Shown piece by piece: positions 12,001-25,000 of a DNA stretch of 64,000 nt (position 1 is its first letter; the number at the start of each line of letters is the position of its first letter). The translations under genes were made by a program, and so were the position numbers. The DNA comes from Crotophaga sulcirostris (lineage: Eukaryota; Chordata; Aves; Cuculiformes; Crotophagidae), in NCBI GenBank assembly GCA_013397455.1, contig VYZB01000388.1:313440-377439 (forward strand). Direction: 5' to 3'. The notes beneath the pieces were generated by a model. The model searched no databases. It was not told the DNA's origin and was given only the letters and a program-made list of their open reading frames with translations.

Positions 12001-14894
12001 ATAAAAAGTTTAAATGAGGATGCTGGGAGATCCCTTACATATTCTATTGCCTGTGGCATTCAAACAGGTTCAGTTCCTTCTCTCTCTCCTTTTACTTCAT
12101 TATATACAACATATTACCCAGCCAAAACTAATAGAAAATCTTTCCAACATACCTAAAGATAAAACATTGAGACATCTTCCTTGTAGATATAACTTAATTG
12201 TGGTTTTAGTTGCATATATCCTAACACAATATCTATAAGAATGTAATCTTTGTGCAAAAGAACACTCAACTCACACTCCCAGAAGAAGCATGATTAACAC
12301 TATTGACATTACACAGTGATTGCTTTGAATTACTTTGAGTTACTCAAACCAACAGATTCTCCTTGACATCATGTCCCTCTGTGCCTGAAAAGAAAGTCAT
12401 TGGTAGAAATATTGCAGTAGCAACACAAGAGTCAGCTGAACACATGCAAGTCCACCTATTTCCCAACATATGCTGTCTCAACTATTTCATCTGTGAACAT
12501 ACTACTAAGAAAGAAGAAGAAAATACAACAAGAGTTTAAAAAGAATCCCTCACAACATTGTGCATTTGTTATATTTTACTGTGCTGTAATGATACTAAAT
12601 TCTAGTATTTGTTATAAATATGATGGTTTGTCTGGGCTTCTGCAATTTATTATCAGATATAAAATTGTGAAATTAGCAGTTTCCCATATTAACTGCATAC
12701 CACAGCATATGCTGTAATAACCACAATTCAGACTGAGACCCAGGTATACAAGACTGAATAGTTTTGTACCTCTTTAATTCTGTTTTATCCTTAAGCATAG
12801 ATCATGTCTTTCCAGCTCTATAGCTGGAAGTGACAGCTGCACCTAAACTACCCAGGTTTCATTTGGGACTGTCACCAAAATGAAAGTGATGTATGATAAG
12901 CCAATAAAAGGTGGAGGGAAATTTCGATTTTTGATGTTAAAATGTCTGGCTTCAATCATTACTTTTTGCATAATCTTCGTTAAGTGTAATTCTGCTTGCT
13001 CTGAGAAAGTACCTAAGGGCAAGTTTGCAATAGCAGAAAAGAACTGATTGTATCAAGATATGGGTATGGTCCAGCAGGGACTTCTGTTCATGCTACAGAG
13101 AAGGCCTAAAGTCTGCTTATTGCATCTCTTTCCCTCATGGTTTTCTGAGTCTCCCTTATCATCTCCAGGATCTTAAGAAGAGTTGAAAAATAGCTCTGCA
13201 ATTTGTTCCTCATGCAGTAAGTACCACTATAAATGTCAAGAAACTAAGCTTTCAGGGGACATAGTGGAGTTGTCTTATCAAAACACTTCACATATAACAA
13301 ACGTGTTTGGTATATTAAAAAAAAAGTCTTCCCTTGCAGAAGAAACAGTTCTCAAATGTGTTTTATCACAATACCTTGGGCACGTAGAGTACATCTCTGA
13401 AGACACAGATTAATTTCTCATTCAGTGACATTTCATATTATCACGGGCTTCCTTTGACACTTGTGCTTTAAACTGGTAGTTAAGATATCACTCGCTCAAA
13501 GGAGTAAAGTGACTGCAAAAAAAAAGCTGGAATCTCAGAGGACTCATGTTTGACAATAACTAAAAACACTCTTACCTCTGCATGCCTATATCCAGTCTGG
13601 CTCATGGGCTCAAAGTATTACTTTCAGCTTAGAGACTTGAAATAGCGGAAGGATTTCATAGCCAGGGCAGTTCTGCAGTAGAATCACATTATCATAATTG
13701 GTCTTAAGACAAGATGAGGGCTTGGGGTAATGTAGCATTCCAGGACAGAATTGAGATGTACTGAGTATTACTGTGAAGTTGTAAGGATGACAACTGAAAA
13801 TAGAAGGTCTCCAGTCATCTCCTATTTATTAGGGAAGGCGATGTGAAGAGAGAGACTTTCGGGTTTGTGGTCATTTGCTGGAGTTTCTAGGAAAGATGCC
13901 AACAACCATGGGAACGTGTAGTACTATGCTCATACAAATGAAGTACAGATAAAACCCCTCCCAGCCATCACAAGCTTAGCAGTCCTAAAAAACCTGAGGA
14001 TTTGATGAGTTTTTTCTTGACTTGATGAAATAATGTTTGTGAACAGGTTCAGATACAGTCAGTCATGGTTAGAGTAAGGATTAGTGGAGAACAGGAGAGG
14101 TTGTGGGATATGTGGTAAACTAAATGAGGTCATTTTGGTCACCAGTCACAGAAACCTGCACTTACTTTGCCTAAATGTAGTCCTCTAGAAGTTAGGTATT
14201 TACATTAAACTAATTATGCAGGTCCCAGTAACAGGCCATGGACAGAGAGAGGCAGCTCCAAAGGGAATTCTCTCACATCTCAGACACCTACCTCAGCACA
14301 GGATGAAGCAGCCTATTTCTCTTCTTCATCTACAGAGAGATGTTGAAGAACTAGCATAAACAAGGTGTCTAACTTTCTGAGAGCTAAAGCCGTATGAGAA
14401 GAGCCCTAGAAGAACTGATTGGTTTGCACCGAACTGGAATGACCCTTCCAGATCCTATATTTAAGCTCTTTAGATCAAAAGGTAACAGGCAGAAAAATAC
14501 CTTAAGTTTCCTCCTGTGCAGACATCCTGTCAAGGGATGTCTCGTTTAATGAGGTATCGTTTAAGTGTCAGGCGCGGTCAAATTACAGAAGCACGTTATA
14601 GTGTTTCAGGAAACAGCTCTTAACCTCCAGCACTTAAGGAACTTGTAGATTGATTGGAGCAGTATACGTGATGAACATCCACATGTCACAGACAAAAGGG
14701 AGCGACAAAATTACTTGTGCACATCAAGATACTCCTTTGCAACATTGCCTTAGCCAGAATTGTACATATGAGCCGTAAAATCATAGACGATTAAACACCA
14801 GCTGATGTCCAGAAGGTAGCTGGGGAAGTATGGGGTTGTGGTACCACAGGCCATGAAACACAACCCTCTAACAACAGCAGATACAAGGGTGTGA
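9001..14894. other. Intergenic DNA between ASCL4 and PRDM4
   Basis: About 5.9 kb between the divergent ASCL4 and PRDM4 genes. I find no exon, RNA gene, CR1 tail or DNA transposon. Small open frames have no recognisable content. Absence of young repeats from 2.3 to 14.9 kb contrasts with the CR1-rich remainder of the window. Confidence 0.5.
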
Positions 14895-15685
14895 TGAGAA
14901 AGCAGGGAGATAGGGACCTCATAAAGTTCAGCAAGGCTGAGTGCAAGGTCCTACACCCGGGCTGGGGCAATCCCAAGCACAAATACAGGCTGAGTGGAGA
15001 AGGGATTGAGAACAGCCCTGAAGAGAAGGACTTGGGGGTGCTGGTGGATGAGCAGCTCAACATGAGCCAGCAGTGTGCACTTGCAGCCCAGAAAGCCAAC
15101 TGTACCCTGGCTGCATCAAAAGAAGTGTGACCAGCAGGTCGAGGGAGGTGGTTCTGCTCCTCTGCATCTCTCTCCACAGACCCCACTTGGAGTGCTGCAT
15201 TCAATTCTGGAGCCCTCAGCACAGGAAGGACATGGATCTGTTAGAGGGAGCCCAGAGGAGGACCACGAAGGTGATCAGAGGGCTGGAGCACCTCCTGTAT
15301 GAGAACAGGCTGAGACAGTTGGGGTTGTTCAGCCTAGAGAAGGATCCAGGGAGACCTTATAGCAGCCTTCCAGTACTTAAAGAGGGCTACTGGAAAGCTG
15401 TGGAGGGGCTCTTTATGAGGCAGTGCAGTGACGAGGGGTAACAGTTTTCAGCTGAAAGAGGGGAGATTTAGATTAGATATTGGGAAGAAATGTTTTCCTG
15501 TAAGGGTGGTGACGCCCTGGCACAGGCTGGGAAGCTGTGGGTGTCCCCTCCCTGGAGGTGTCCAAGGCCAGGCTGGATGGGGCCTGGAGCAGCCTGGGCT
15601 GGTGGGAGGTGTCCCTGCCCATGGCAAGGGGTTGGAACTGGATGGGCTTTAAGGTCCCTTCCAACCCAAACCATTCTACGACTTT
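14895..15685 (+). mobile_element. CR1 LINE 3' fragment ending at the PRDM4 CpG island
   Basis: A 5'-truncated CR1 retroposon, sense on +. It contains the end of the CR1 reverse-transcriptase ORF in broken frames: [12 protein letters not shown] near 15017-15052, SREVVLLLCISLHRPHLEC near 15134-15200, and a later frame to about 15441. It then has the typical CR1 3' UTR (gagatttagattagatat, ctggaggtgt, ggttggaactggat) and ends in ttccaacccaaaccattcta near 15680. Frameshifts and a stop show it is dead. Its last bases are contiguous with the CpG island holding PRDM4 exon 1. Confidence 0.92.
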
Positions 15686-15689
15686 CGGT

Positions 15690-16020
15690 ACCAACAGACC
15701 CGGCGGGAAGGACACACCCGAGCCCCCGCACGGTGGCGCCGCTTCCTGAATGCGGCGCGCGCGGCGGCGGAAGCGGCTCCCGCCCCCTCCTCCCGCCGTC
15801 ACCGCCATCACCGCTTCCTCCTCCTCCTCCGCGCTTCCCCCCCGCCCCGGCCCGCGACCGCGCTCGCGCCGCCCGGGCCCCGCCCATGAGGCGGTGGCGG
15901 GGGTTGCGGCGAGGCCGGGGCTGCTGGCAGGTGGCTGCGGGCCGGGGCTGAGGGCCCTGATGCGGCTGCAGCCGCTCCGCCGCCGGGAGAGGCCCCGCCC
16001 CGGCGCCCCATGCACCCCAG
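15690..16020 (+). promoter_or_regulatory. PRDM4 CpG-island promoter and 5' UTR
   Basis: Strongly GC-rich and CpG-dense, with GC-box-like cccgcccc runs, ETS-like CTTCCTG and GGAAGCGG sites and no TATA box, as in housekeeping promoters. It contains the first coding exon, which ends at a consensus donor (AG|GTGAGC) at 16020/16021. The transcription start cannot be placed. The upstream border is a CR1 tail and another CR1 begins about 110 bases after the exon, so this GC-rich block is only about 0.4 kb long. Confidence 0.75.
16010..16020 (+). CDS. PRDM4: PRDM4 coding exon 1
   Basis: Only 11 coding bases, M-H-P plus two bases of Arg4, follow the 5' UTR. The donor GTGAGC starts at 16021, and the split codon AG|G is completed in exon 2. 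Confidence 0.85.
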
Positions 16021-19000
16021 GTGAGCGGGGGTGGGGGCCGGGCACCCCGCGCCTGGCGAAGGGACGAGAAGGGGTGGGGGTCCCTGTGGGGTTCAGTGCT
16101 CCCCGCGGGTCTCCAGGCTTGGCCCCGCGGGATGTGGAAGTGTTGGAGCGGGTCCAGAGGAGGCCACGGAGAAGGTCCGAGGGCTGGAGCACCTCTGCCA
16201 TGAGGACAGGCTGAGAGAGTTGGGGTTGTTCAGCCTGGAGAAGAAGAGAAGGCTCCCGGGAGGCCTTATAGCGGCCTTCCAGTATCTGAAGGAAGTACAG
16301 GAAAGCTGGGGAGGGACTTTTTCCAAGAGCAAGTAGGGATAGGATGCGGGGGAACAGCTTTAAATTGGAAGGGGGAATATTTAGATTAGACATTAAGAAG
16401 AAATTCACGATGACCGTGTAAGTCACTGGCACAGGTTGCCCGGGGAAGCTGTGGATGCCCCCTCCCTGGAGGTGTTCAAGGGCAGGTTGGATGGGGCCTT
16501 GAGCAGCCTGGGCTGGTGCGAGGTGCCCCTGCCCATGGCAGGGGGGTTGGAATTGGGTTATCTTCAAGGTTCCTTCCAACCCAAACCATTCTATGATTCG
16601 CCACACCTTGGTACTGGGGAGGGGGCAGTGGATCCAACCACCAGGCATTGCTGCCCTCAGCAGGTATTTGGGCTGGGGAGCGGGGTATCCACTGCCCAGC
16701 AGACAGCCGGACCCCTCTCACCGTTCCTGCGAAGCCATCCCTGGAGGCAAATGGGACAGATAACAAGGGTAGCAGAGCGTGGTGAAAGTCAGCTATTCTG
16801 TTTGTGCAGCTCAGACCTTTGGGTTAACCTGGGTTGTTTTGGTGTATTTGGCCACTTTTCCAGAATGAGTGGTTCCTTTCCTTGCTGGAGTGGTAAGGTC
16901 CAAGCTCCAGCTCTCCATACTGCAGAGCATGGGCCTGCCAGACTTGCAAGGGGCACGTGAGAAGTTCGGGTCAGCATGGAGGCCATCCAGTCCTGTTGCC
17001 AAAATTGTGACCACTGTAGGGGCACAGTCTTTCTGGCCCTATGAACTGCTGGTTAGAGGCGGTGTCTGGCCAGGAGTGCCAGGATGGGCAGACCTAAGGC
17101 CAGGCAGAGCTTGCAAAGTTGTTGACAAGTGGGAGGTGATCGTGTCTCCTTGGTGTCCCCATGCCCATGGGCTGGTTCAGGCTGCATGCACAGCTTGAGA
17201 CCCCAGAAGATAGATGTACCCTGGGCTGACTTGGTTTTTCGCAAGACTGGGGATTTGGGTTGTTGGGCAGCCTGGCAGGTTCTGCACCTCTGTAGCCACT
17301 CTTGCGGTGTGCACCCACTTGAGTAGCTTGAGAGGTACAGGCACTCAGTAGCTACTGGCTGATTGCTCTGAAATAAGGCATCATCCACAGCGTGAATTTT
17401 TAATGTGACAGGAGCACATGCCCTGACTAAACAATCCGACTGAGGCAGCCTGTTAAAACTATAGAGTCATAGAATGGTTTGGGTTGGAAGAGACCTCAAA
17501 GATCATCCAGTTCCAGTCCCTTTCCGCTACATCAGGTTGCTCAAAGCCCCATCCAGCCTGGATAAAATGGCTCTTCTGCAGAGCTGACTCTTGTTGCTGT
17601 TGATGTGATTTGAACTGATGGTGAATTAGACATTTTGTGTCTGTTACCAGTTTTAAGTGATCTTCCCCCTTCCTCTCCCATGACATTGGTTTTTGGACAT
17701 GAATGTGGTGCCCAGAAGTCATGCAATGTATATCAGATGCTGTCACCTGAGTACTTGTGACATTTGGCTTGCGAATTGGTCTGTGTTCACAATACTTGAA
17801 TCACAGTGATTTTGACTACAAGGAGCGAGACTTTGTTTTCTGGATGGTAAGGAAAAAGTTATGATCTGATTTGTCTTTTTGAACTGGCTTTTTAATCTTA
17901 GTTGTTGCTTTCTATTATGATCAATATGTATTGATCATGATGTCATCACAGTGTGAGTCGTTGATGTGCTTTTAGCTTTGTAAGGCAGAGTTTCTGCGTG
18001 CCAATATCTGATTTGGAGTTTGTTTGCTCAGCCCTCCCTCACCACAGTAGAGTCAGTAATCAGGAATGCTCTTGTTTCTGTTTCTCTTTCTTTTTCTCCT
18101 CCCCTCTCTGTTCCCTGCTCCCCAGGATGAATGAAATGAACTTGAGTCCTGTAGGGATGGACCAGCTGACCTCATCCTCTGTGAGCAATGCCTTGCCGGT
18201 CTCCGGGAATCACTTGGGATTGGCAGCATCACCCACTCACAATGCCATACCAGCACCAGGTAATGGGGAAAGCTCCCACAAAGGATATTGCACCTTCTAT
18301 TCTGTTTTTTACTGTCACCAGAGTGTTCGTCACTGAGTAGCAGTGCTTGCTCTGATAGCAAGTCATGTCTTTAGCAGATAATGAGGTGATGTAGAACTGG
18401 GGAAAGGTAGACCGTAAACCGTCACTTATGTAGGCAAAGTAAAAAGGATGTGTGCATACCAGGCTTATGCCTTAATGGCAGTCTCATTTTGTTCTAATGG
18501 GGTGATTTGCACTGTGGATTTGTGGGTGGTAGCAGAATTCTTTGAAATATGAACTGTAACTGCAAATCTGGCTTGTCTATGCCTGTCTTTACTCAGGTGA
18601 AAATAATGGCTTTTCACCTGGAAAGCCAAACTGGTTTCCTAGCCTTTTTTTTTTTTTCAAGGAACTGCACAGATGAGAGTCCATTACAGTTGTAAAGTAG
18701 AAGCAGGCCTACATAATATATCCAGAAAAGATAAAAGATCTAGCCACGTTCAGGCATGCCTCTCAGTGCTGTGCTGTGATCCTTTCTTTGAAGCTTGCCA
18801 CCTTACTTTGACAGTACCATAGTGTACTTCCATAGGGAGCTGCTGAGGAGTTAGTAACCAGCCTCTTTGTTAGTTTCTGTGTTCATAAGCTCAAGTAGTT
18901 CCATTGAACTTAAATGAACATTTTCTTTTGCAGGCTTGCCTGTTGCAATTCCAAACTTGGGCCCCTCCTTGAGTTCCTTGCCCTCTGCTCTGTCTCTGAT

Positions 19001-22000
19001 GCTCCCAATGGGTATTGGGGATCGAGGAGTGATGTGTGGTATACCAGAGAGAAACTACACCCTACCTCCGCCCCCATACCCTCACCTGGAGAGCAGCTAT
19101 TTCAGACACATTCTACCTGGTAAGTGTAGCTGGTGCTGGTGGATGGGAACAGAGGCGGAAATTGTTGTAAGAAGCCACCTGTTTCTGTCCTGAAGCAGGC
19201 AAGACTGACTGTTCTGTAGAGCTGTAAATTCTTGGAGTTTGTCTGGAGTATATTATTTAGACTCTTACACACCTTTATTTTCAGGTCTCTAATTAGGTTT
19301 ATGTATGTGAAGAAAATTGCAGGGCATTTTCTACTTAAACTGAACCTCTGATCACTCTACCTGCTGCTTTGTTTTTAAGATTAACAGAAAGCAAAGCATG
19401 CGTGATTTCTATCTCAAATTGCTTTAGTTTGAAAACTGCTTTTTTTTCCTCCTGTAGTCTGGAGGAGTACTTGGTATGTGCGGGATGGTAGGTTGCAGTA
19501 AATTAAAGCTCAAAAAGAGCGAGCCATCAGTTGAGGAGTTTGGGTTCTTTCCCACCCCTTTAGCCCATGGCATAGATACACAGTTGTGTCACAGCCTTAG
19601 AGGAAGGAAGCAGTCATTGTTAAACACCTAAGCAAAAAGGGTGTATCCTGAAGATCAGTTTCTACTTCTCCTAGAAAATATGAACGAGGGATTATCAAAT
19701 GTTAGCTTCCACTAGCAGTCCTTCATCCTTTGTGAGCTAGTCCTTGAGAATGAAAAATTGTGCCTAAAATGTGAAGAACCTCTTTCTGATTCAGTCTCTG
19801 TACTGAAGAGCCTAGATTAGATGCTGCCAGAAACCTGCTATTCAGAGTTTGACAAATAACTAGAGACTTGCTCAATTGGATGGAAGTTCTTTATTTGTTG
19901 CCAAATGATACTTCGACCAGAATGTTGGATTGACATATGTTTGTGAGCCATGTTTTAGAATTAATGGTTTTTAATTGGACATAATGTACAGAACATGTCT
20001 TCAGTGATCTAGGTCTTAATGTACTATGCTGTGATGATGGGGTATTTTTGTTCAAGATTTGAAAACTGATGTGACCTCACTCTCTTCTCTTTCCCACCCT
20101 CATTCTATCAGGTATCTTATCCTACTTGGCTGACAGACCTCCGCCTCAGTACATCCATCCCAATACTATAAATGCTGATAGCAATCCGGCATTGTCAGTC
20201 TCCAGCAATCCCTCGGCCCTAGATCCCTACCAGCCCAATGGAACCGTGGGGCTGGAACCAGGGATTGTCTCCATGGACTCCGGTGCAGTGAACACGCATG
20301 GTGCTCAAAATCTGCATCCTAGTGACAGCCATGAAGTAGCGCTGGATACTACAATCACTATGGAGAGCGTTTCAAGAGTAACCAGTCCCATCTCTACAGA
20401 TGGTATTACAGAGGAACTTACAATGGATGACGTAGCCGGGGATCATTCACAGATCCCGAATGGCTCCCAGAGCCATGAGCCTTTAGCCGTAGACACAGTG
20501 GGAACTAACTTGACACCGGACACTGTGGGACACGGCAGTGTCATTCCCATTCACGGTAGCACTTTGGAACTCCCTGTCGTCATGGAGCCCGACCACATCG
20601 CTGGGCGGGTGACAGGAATACCAGACAGCACACTAAATGACTCCATTCATACTGTGGCCATGAGCACCAACTCTGTGAGTGTGGCGCTCCCTACCTCACA
20701 CAACCTAGCTTCCCTGGACTCAGTAACTTTGCATGAAGTGGGCCTCAGCCTCGAGCCAGTGGCAGTGTCTTCCATAAATCAGGAGGTAGCCATGGGACCA
20801 AGTCATGTGGATGTGTCTGCAGACAATCTTGCCTATGTACCATCCTCTCTGCAAATGGAAGACTCCAATTCAAACAAGGAGAACATGGCAACCTTGTTTA
20901 CAATATGTGAGTGGGCATTTCCTGGTTTCTTGGAGTGGGGTTTGTTATGTAGCTGTTGTCTGGTGGGATGACGGGACTCTTGTTGCTGGTCTGACAGATT
21001 TCTTGTGAAAGAAACCTAGTTATTTAACAAGTCCCCAAAAGCTGGAACATCTGCTGTAGCAGATTAACCTTGCTGAATGGTGCTAGTTGGAAGTAGACAT
21101 AAGATGTTTTAGTATCATTGTCTTTGTATCCATCTCCCATGTTGCCTTGAGGCTGGCAGCTGAGTTCTTCATTAACTTCTTGCCTTTTATGGATATGCTG
21201 GTATTATCCTTGGTAGTGAGACTTTTGTTTTTTAAAGTCACATCACAAATGACTTTTCTTGCTCCATTAGAAAAAAAAAAACAAACAACAAACAGTACCA
21301 CAAACCTTACATTTCATGGAGTGGGTGTAGTTGTTGAGTGTGGTGTTATGTGATTTTGCAAAATTTTTTTAAGGCCATGAAGAAGCATCATGAAAATATT
21401 GTTCCAACAGGATCTGCTGGGGAAAAAAAGAAAGCAGAGAGGGAGGGAGTTTTTAATATTTTTAATTAATTCTCATCAAAAGACTTTAGTCCAGAGGTTA
21501 GATGATGTCTTAGGAAGACAGGAGCACTGAACATTGCATTCTCTTAATCCTGGTGTTGTTCAAGGAGTGGTGTTTTAGAACTGTGAAATTCTCATTTGCT
21601 GGGACAGAAATTTGAATTTTCACCCACCGCATGTCTTGATGTGGGATTTCAGCAAAATATAAGAGTTAAGATATAAGCCTTTGTTTAGCCTTTGTTACAG
21701 TTTAGGTATTTAGTTAGCCTCGGACATTTTGCACATGGAGGAGCAGGGTTCGCTATAGAATTTTGTAAGCCTAGCAGTTTTTGCAAGCTTAGCAAGGTCA
21801 TATAGCACCTTGCGCTGTTAACGGGGGACTGTGTGGTGGTAAGGGATGAGTTTCAAGTATCCCCGGCAGAAGTTTCCAGGACCCCTCAGCTCTCTGTATT
21901 CTGGAAGGTGGCCAGGACAAGCTACAACTGCGCAAAGACCAGAGGTTACTCTCGGTCATGAGGAAGAGCCCTCTTCCTTTTCATGACCCTCACACGACCA

Positions 22001-25000
22001 CCACCAGGGGACACTGCGCACGTGCAAAGGGGAGGAAAATAATGTAAATGATTTCTGGAACTTCATTAGCATGACTCGGCCTATTCTGAGGAATGTGATG
22101 AATATGTATGTCATTTGATAATAAATATTGGCCTGTCTTTTGTTCGGCGCGCAGGGCTTTTGGAATTATCCAACCTGCTGCCCGACATCGTAATAAACAT
22201 ACCTGCTTCAATACTTGCTTAAGTGTTGGAGTTTGTTTCCGCACGTCAATTTGGCGACCCAGATGGGACCCTCTCTCTGCCCTACTGCAGAGTTGGCTGA
22301 GGGGGGGACGTCCTAGGCGTGCTCCAGGAATTCATGGAGGAACTCCCCCACTTGCCCGACTGCTGCAGGGGTAGACAAGGACCATCAGCGTACCAGGTAT
22401 GTAAAAGGGAAAAATCCTGCAGGTAGGAAAAGGGAGACCTGTAAGTTGTTAAGGGGACGTTCTACGCGAGGTAAAGAGCTGTAGTGCTTGCCCCCCAGTG
22501 GAGGAATAGGGGAAGAGCCTATAATTTGGGTGGGCACAGGGGGTGCCTTGCGTTCTGGCAAGGGATTTGATCGCACACCGCCACAGATGAGTGGTCTTGC
22601 CCACCCCTAGTCGGTTGGGACTAAGCTTGGTAAGGGGGCTAGGTGTGGTGAGGCACTTACCAAGACCCTGTAAATCCTGGCAAGGGAATGGTTACTTGGG
22701 GGCTCTTAATTGGGATTGTGGGAGCGCTGTGCGGGATAGCTATCCTTTTATACATAGGTTGCAGATGTTTGGTACAGCATGTATTCTGAGCTCAGTAATT
22801 TAAGAAACACCAAACTAACCAGTGGAAGTGCTTTCTTGCGAGTGTGAGATGTGCGATAGGGTGGCTGAGATGTGCGATAGGGTGGCTGAGATGTGCAATC
22901 AAGCACAAAGCGAGCGTGGAGTTCTGATCCACGGTTCTGTTCTTCTGCGAGGGGAGCAACTGGAGAAGAACGAAGCAAAAGACTTGTTGTTTTTGTGTTT
23001 TATTTGTCTGATATATAGGGAGAGACTTGGGTGGAATTGGGGTTTTGTTCATCAGGAGCCAGTGGATCCCCATTATTAATGGTTTCGGGTTCCACTGGAG
23101 GAAACCCTTAGGAACACTTTTTGTACTTTTTGGCAGCGCCACATTCCATCCAGACAGAGAGGTCAGGGATTTACCAAATGTGGGATTCACCACTGTTCAC
23201 TATTTTACTGTTATTCTAGTTGTTCAAAGTGCACGCATTCTCAGGGTATAGAACATTGGGACTGTGTAGATATTCTTACTTTGTTTTGTGGGTGGAAGAA
23301 GTTGATACCAACCTCACGGGTAATCCCAGAGTCTTGCTGGGAAAGCACGCTTGAAAAGTGTCAGAGGAAAATGTTGAAAACGGTCCGGGGAACACCCAAG
23401 AATCTATTAGGGACCGATTTTGGAAAATTTTTTGGGTGACATGGGTAGCAAACAAAGTAAAGAATGCCGAAAAGCAAGCCCCTTGGGCTGTATGTTGAAA
23501 CACTGGAATAAATTGGCAGGGCGAAGAGGTGTGATGAATAAGAAGAAAATGACATATTGTTGTAATGAGCAGTGGCCGCTGTACAAATTAGAATATGGAG
23601 AAAAATTAGCCTGTGAATGGCACTCTGAACTGTAATACTCTTTTACAGCTCACTTTGTTTTTAAGAAGGCACTGAAAGTGGGAGGAAGCCTCTTATACAG
23701 GCTTGTTTTTCTCCCTTCGAAACCACATGGAATATCAGAGGGATTGCGGCCTTACACCCCCACAGGACCCCCTGGTAATGACATTAGAAAAGGAGAATCT
23801 GAGAAGGAAAAGGCAAGTTGAGGAGGTGATGTTCTGCATGTAGCATTGGACAGAGGTGTGTGAATGAGAATAAAATTCAGAAGGCTCAGAATGTTAGCTT
23901 ACCAGAATATGAAAGGCCACCTGTAGGTATAAATGACAAGGCTAGGGACTCGGAATCAGATCTAGACAGTACCCCCAGGACACCTGTTGCATCCCGCACA
24001 AGGGCCAAGAAAGATCTGATGAAGATTGATGCAAACCTATGGAGTCTACCCTAGTGATTCCACTGATTATATTAAAGCTAGAGAAACAACAACAGGGAAT
24101 AGGATTTTTGGTAGATACCGTAGCAACCTTCTCAGTGTTGAACCAAGCCTTAACACCTATGGACAATGATTTTGTAACGGTAAAGGGGGCTACTGGCCAA
24201 AGTGAAAAGGCATATTTCCTCCAGCCTTTGAAATTTAAATTGAGGAAACCATTAGGAATACATAAATTTTTATATATGCCAGATTCACCAAAACCTTTAT
24301 TGGGATGAGATTTATTGGAAAAGCTAGGGGCAGAAATAAAGTTTGAGAAGGAAGGAATAGAATTTTAAGTGGAGAGTGACCAGCTAATAGAACTTCTAAG
24401 TTTAGCTTTGTGAGCCCCTCTGAAAAGGCAGAAATACCACAGGAAATTTGAGATCAGGTATTTCCAGGGGTATGGGTTACGGAGGTACCCGGCAGGGCAA
24501 AGGCAGCCATGCCCATAACAGTCAAAATTAAACAGGGAACCAAACCAGTGAGGATGAAACAATACCCCTTGGAATTAGAAGATAGGAGAGGGATTTGTCC
24601 AATCATAGAACGATTTTTGAAACACGGCTTATTAGTGGAACATTAATCTAAGTACAACACTCCTATATTACCAGTGAAAAAGCCCAATGGAAAGTACAGG
24701 ATAGTCCAGGATCCTAGGGCCATTAACAAAATAACTTAAGATTTATACCCTGTAGTGGCCAACCCGTGCACTCTGTAAACCAAATTGAAGCCTGAATTGG
24801 CCTGGTTTACCATACTGGATTTAAAGGATGCTTTCTTTTGCTTACCTTTAAGCCCAGAGAGCCAATTATTGTTTGCCTTTGAGTGGGAAAACCCAGATTC
24901 CAGAAGGAGAATACAGCTAACATGGACTGTACTTCCTTTAAGAATAGCCATACCCTCTTCGGCAACCAGCTGGCCAAGGATTAAGAACAATGGGAATCAC

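Noticed and set aside
15473..16648. A 391-codon open frame on the - strand across the PRDM4 CpG island
   Set aside because: It runs antisense through two CR1 tails and GC-rich promoter sequence; low-stop GC composition explains its length and no domain is present.
20907..20971. Extension of PRDM4 exon 4 to the stop at 20971
   Set aside because: A consensus donor at 20907 and exact continuation in exon 5 support splicing; a retained-intron product would lose the PR domain and zinc fingers.
21625..21640. Target duplication built from the similarity of CCGCATGTCTTG (5' border) and CCGCACGTCCTG (3' LTR end)
   Set aside because: The similarity lies inside the 3' LTR terminus rather than in the flank, so it cannot be a target duplication.
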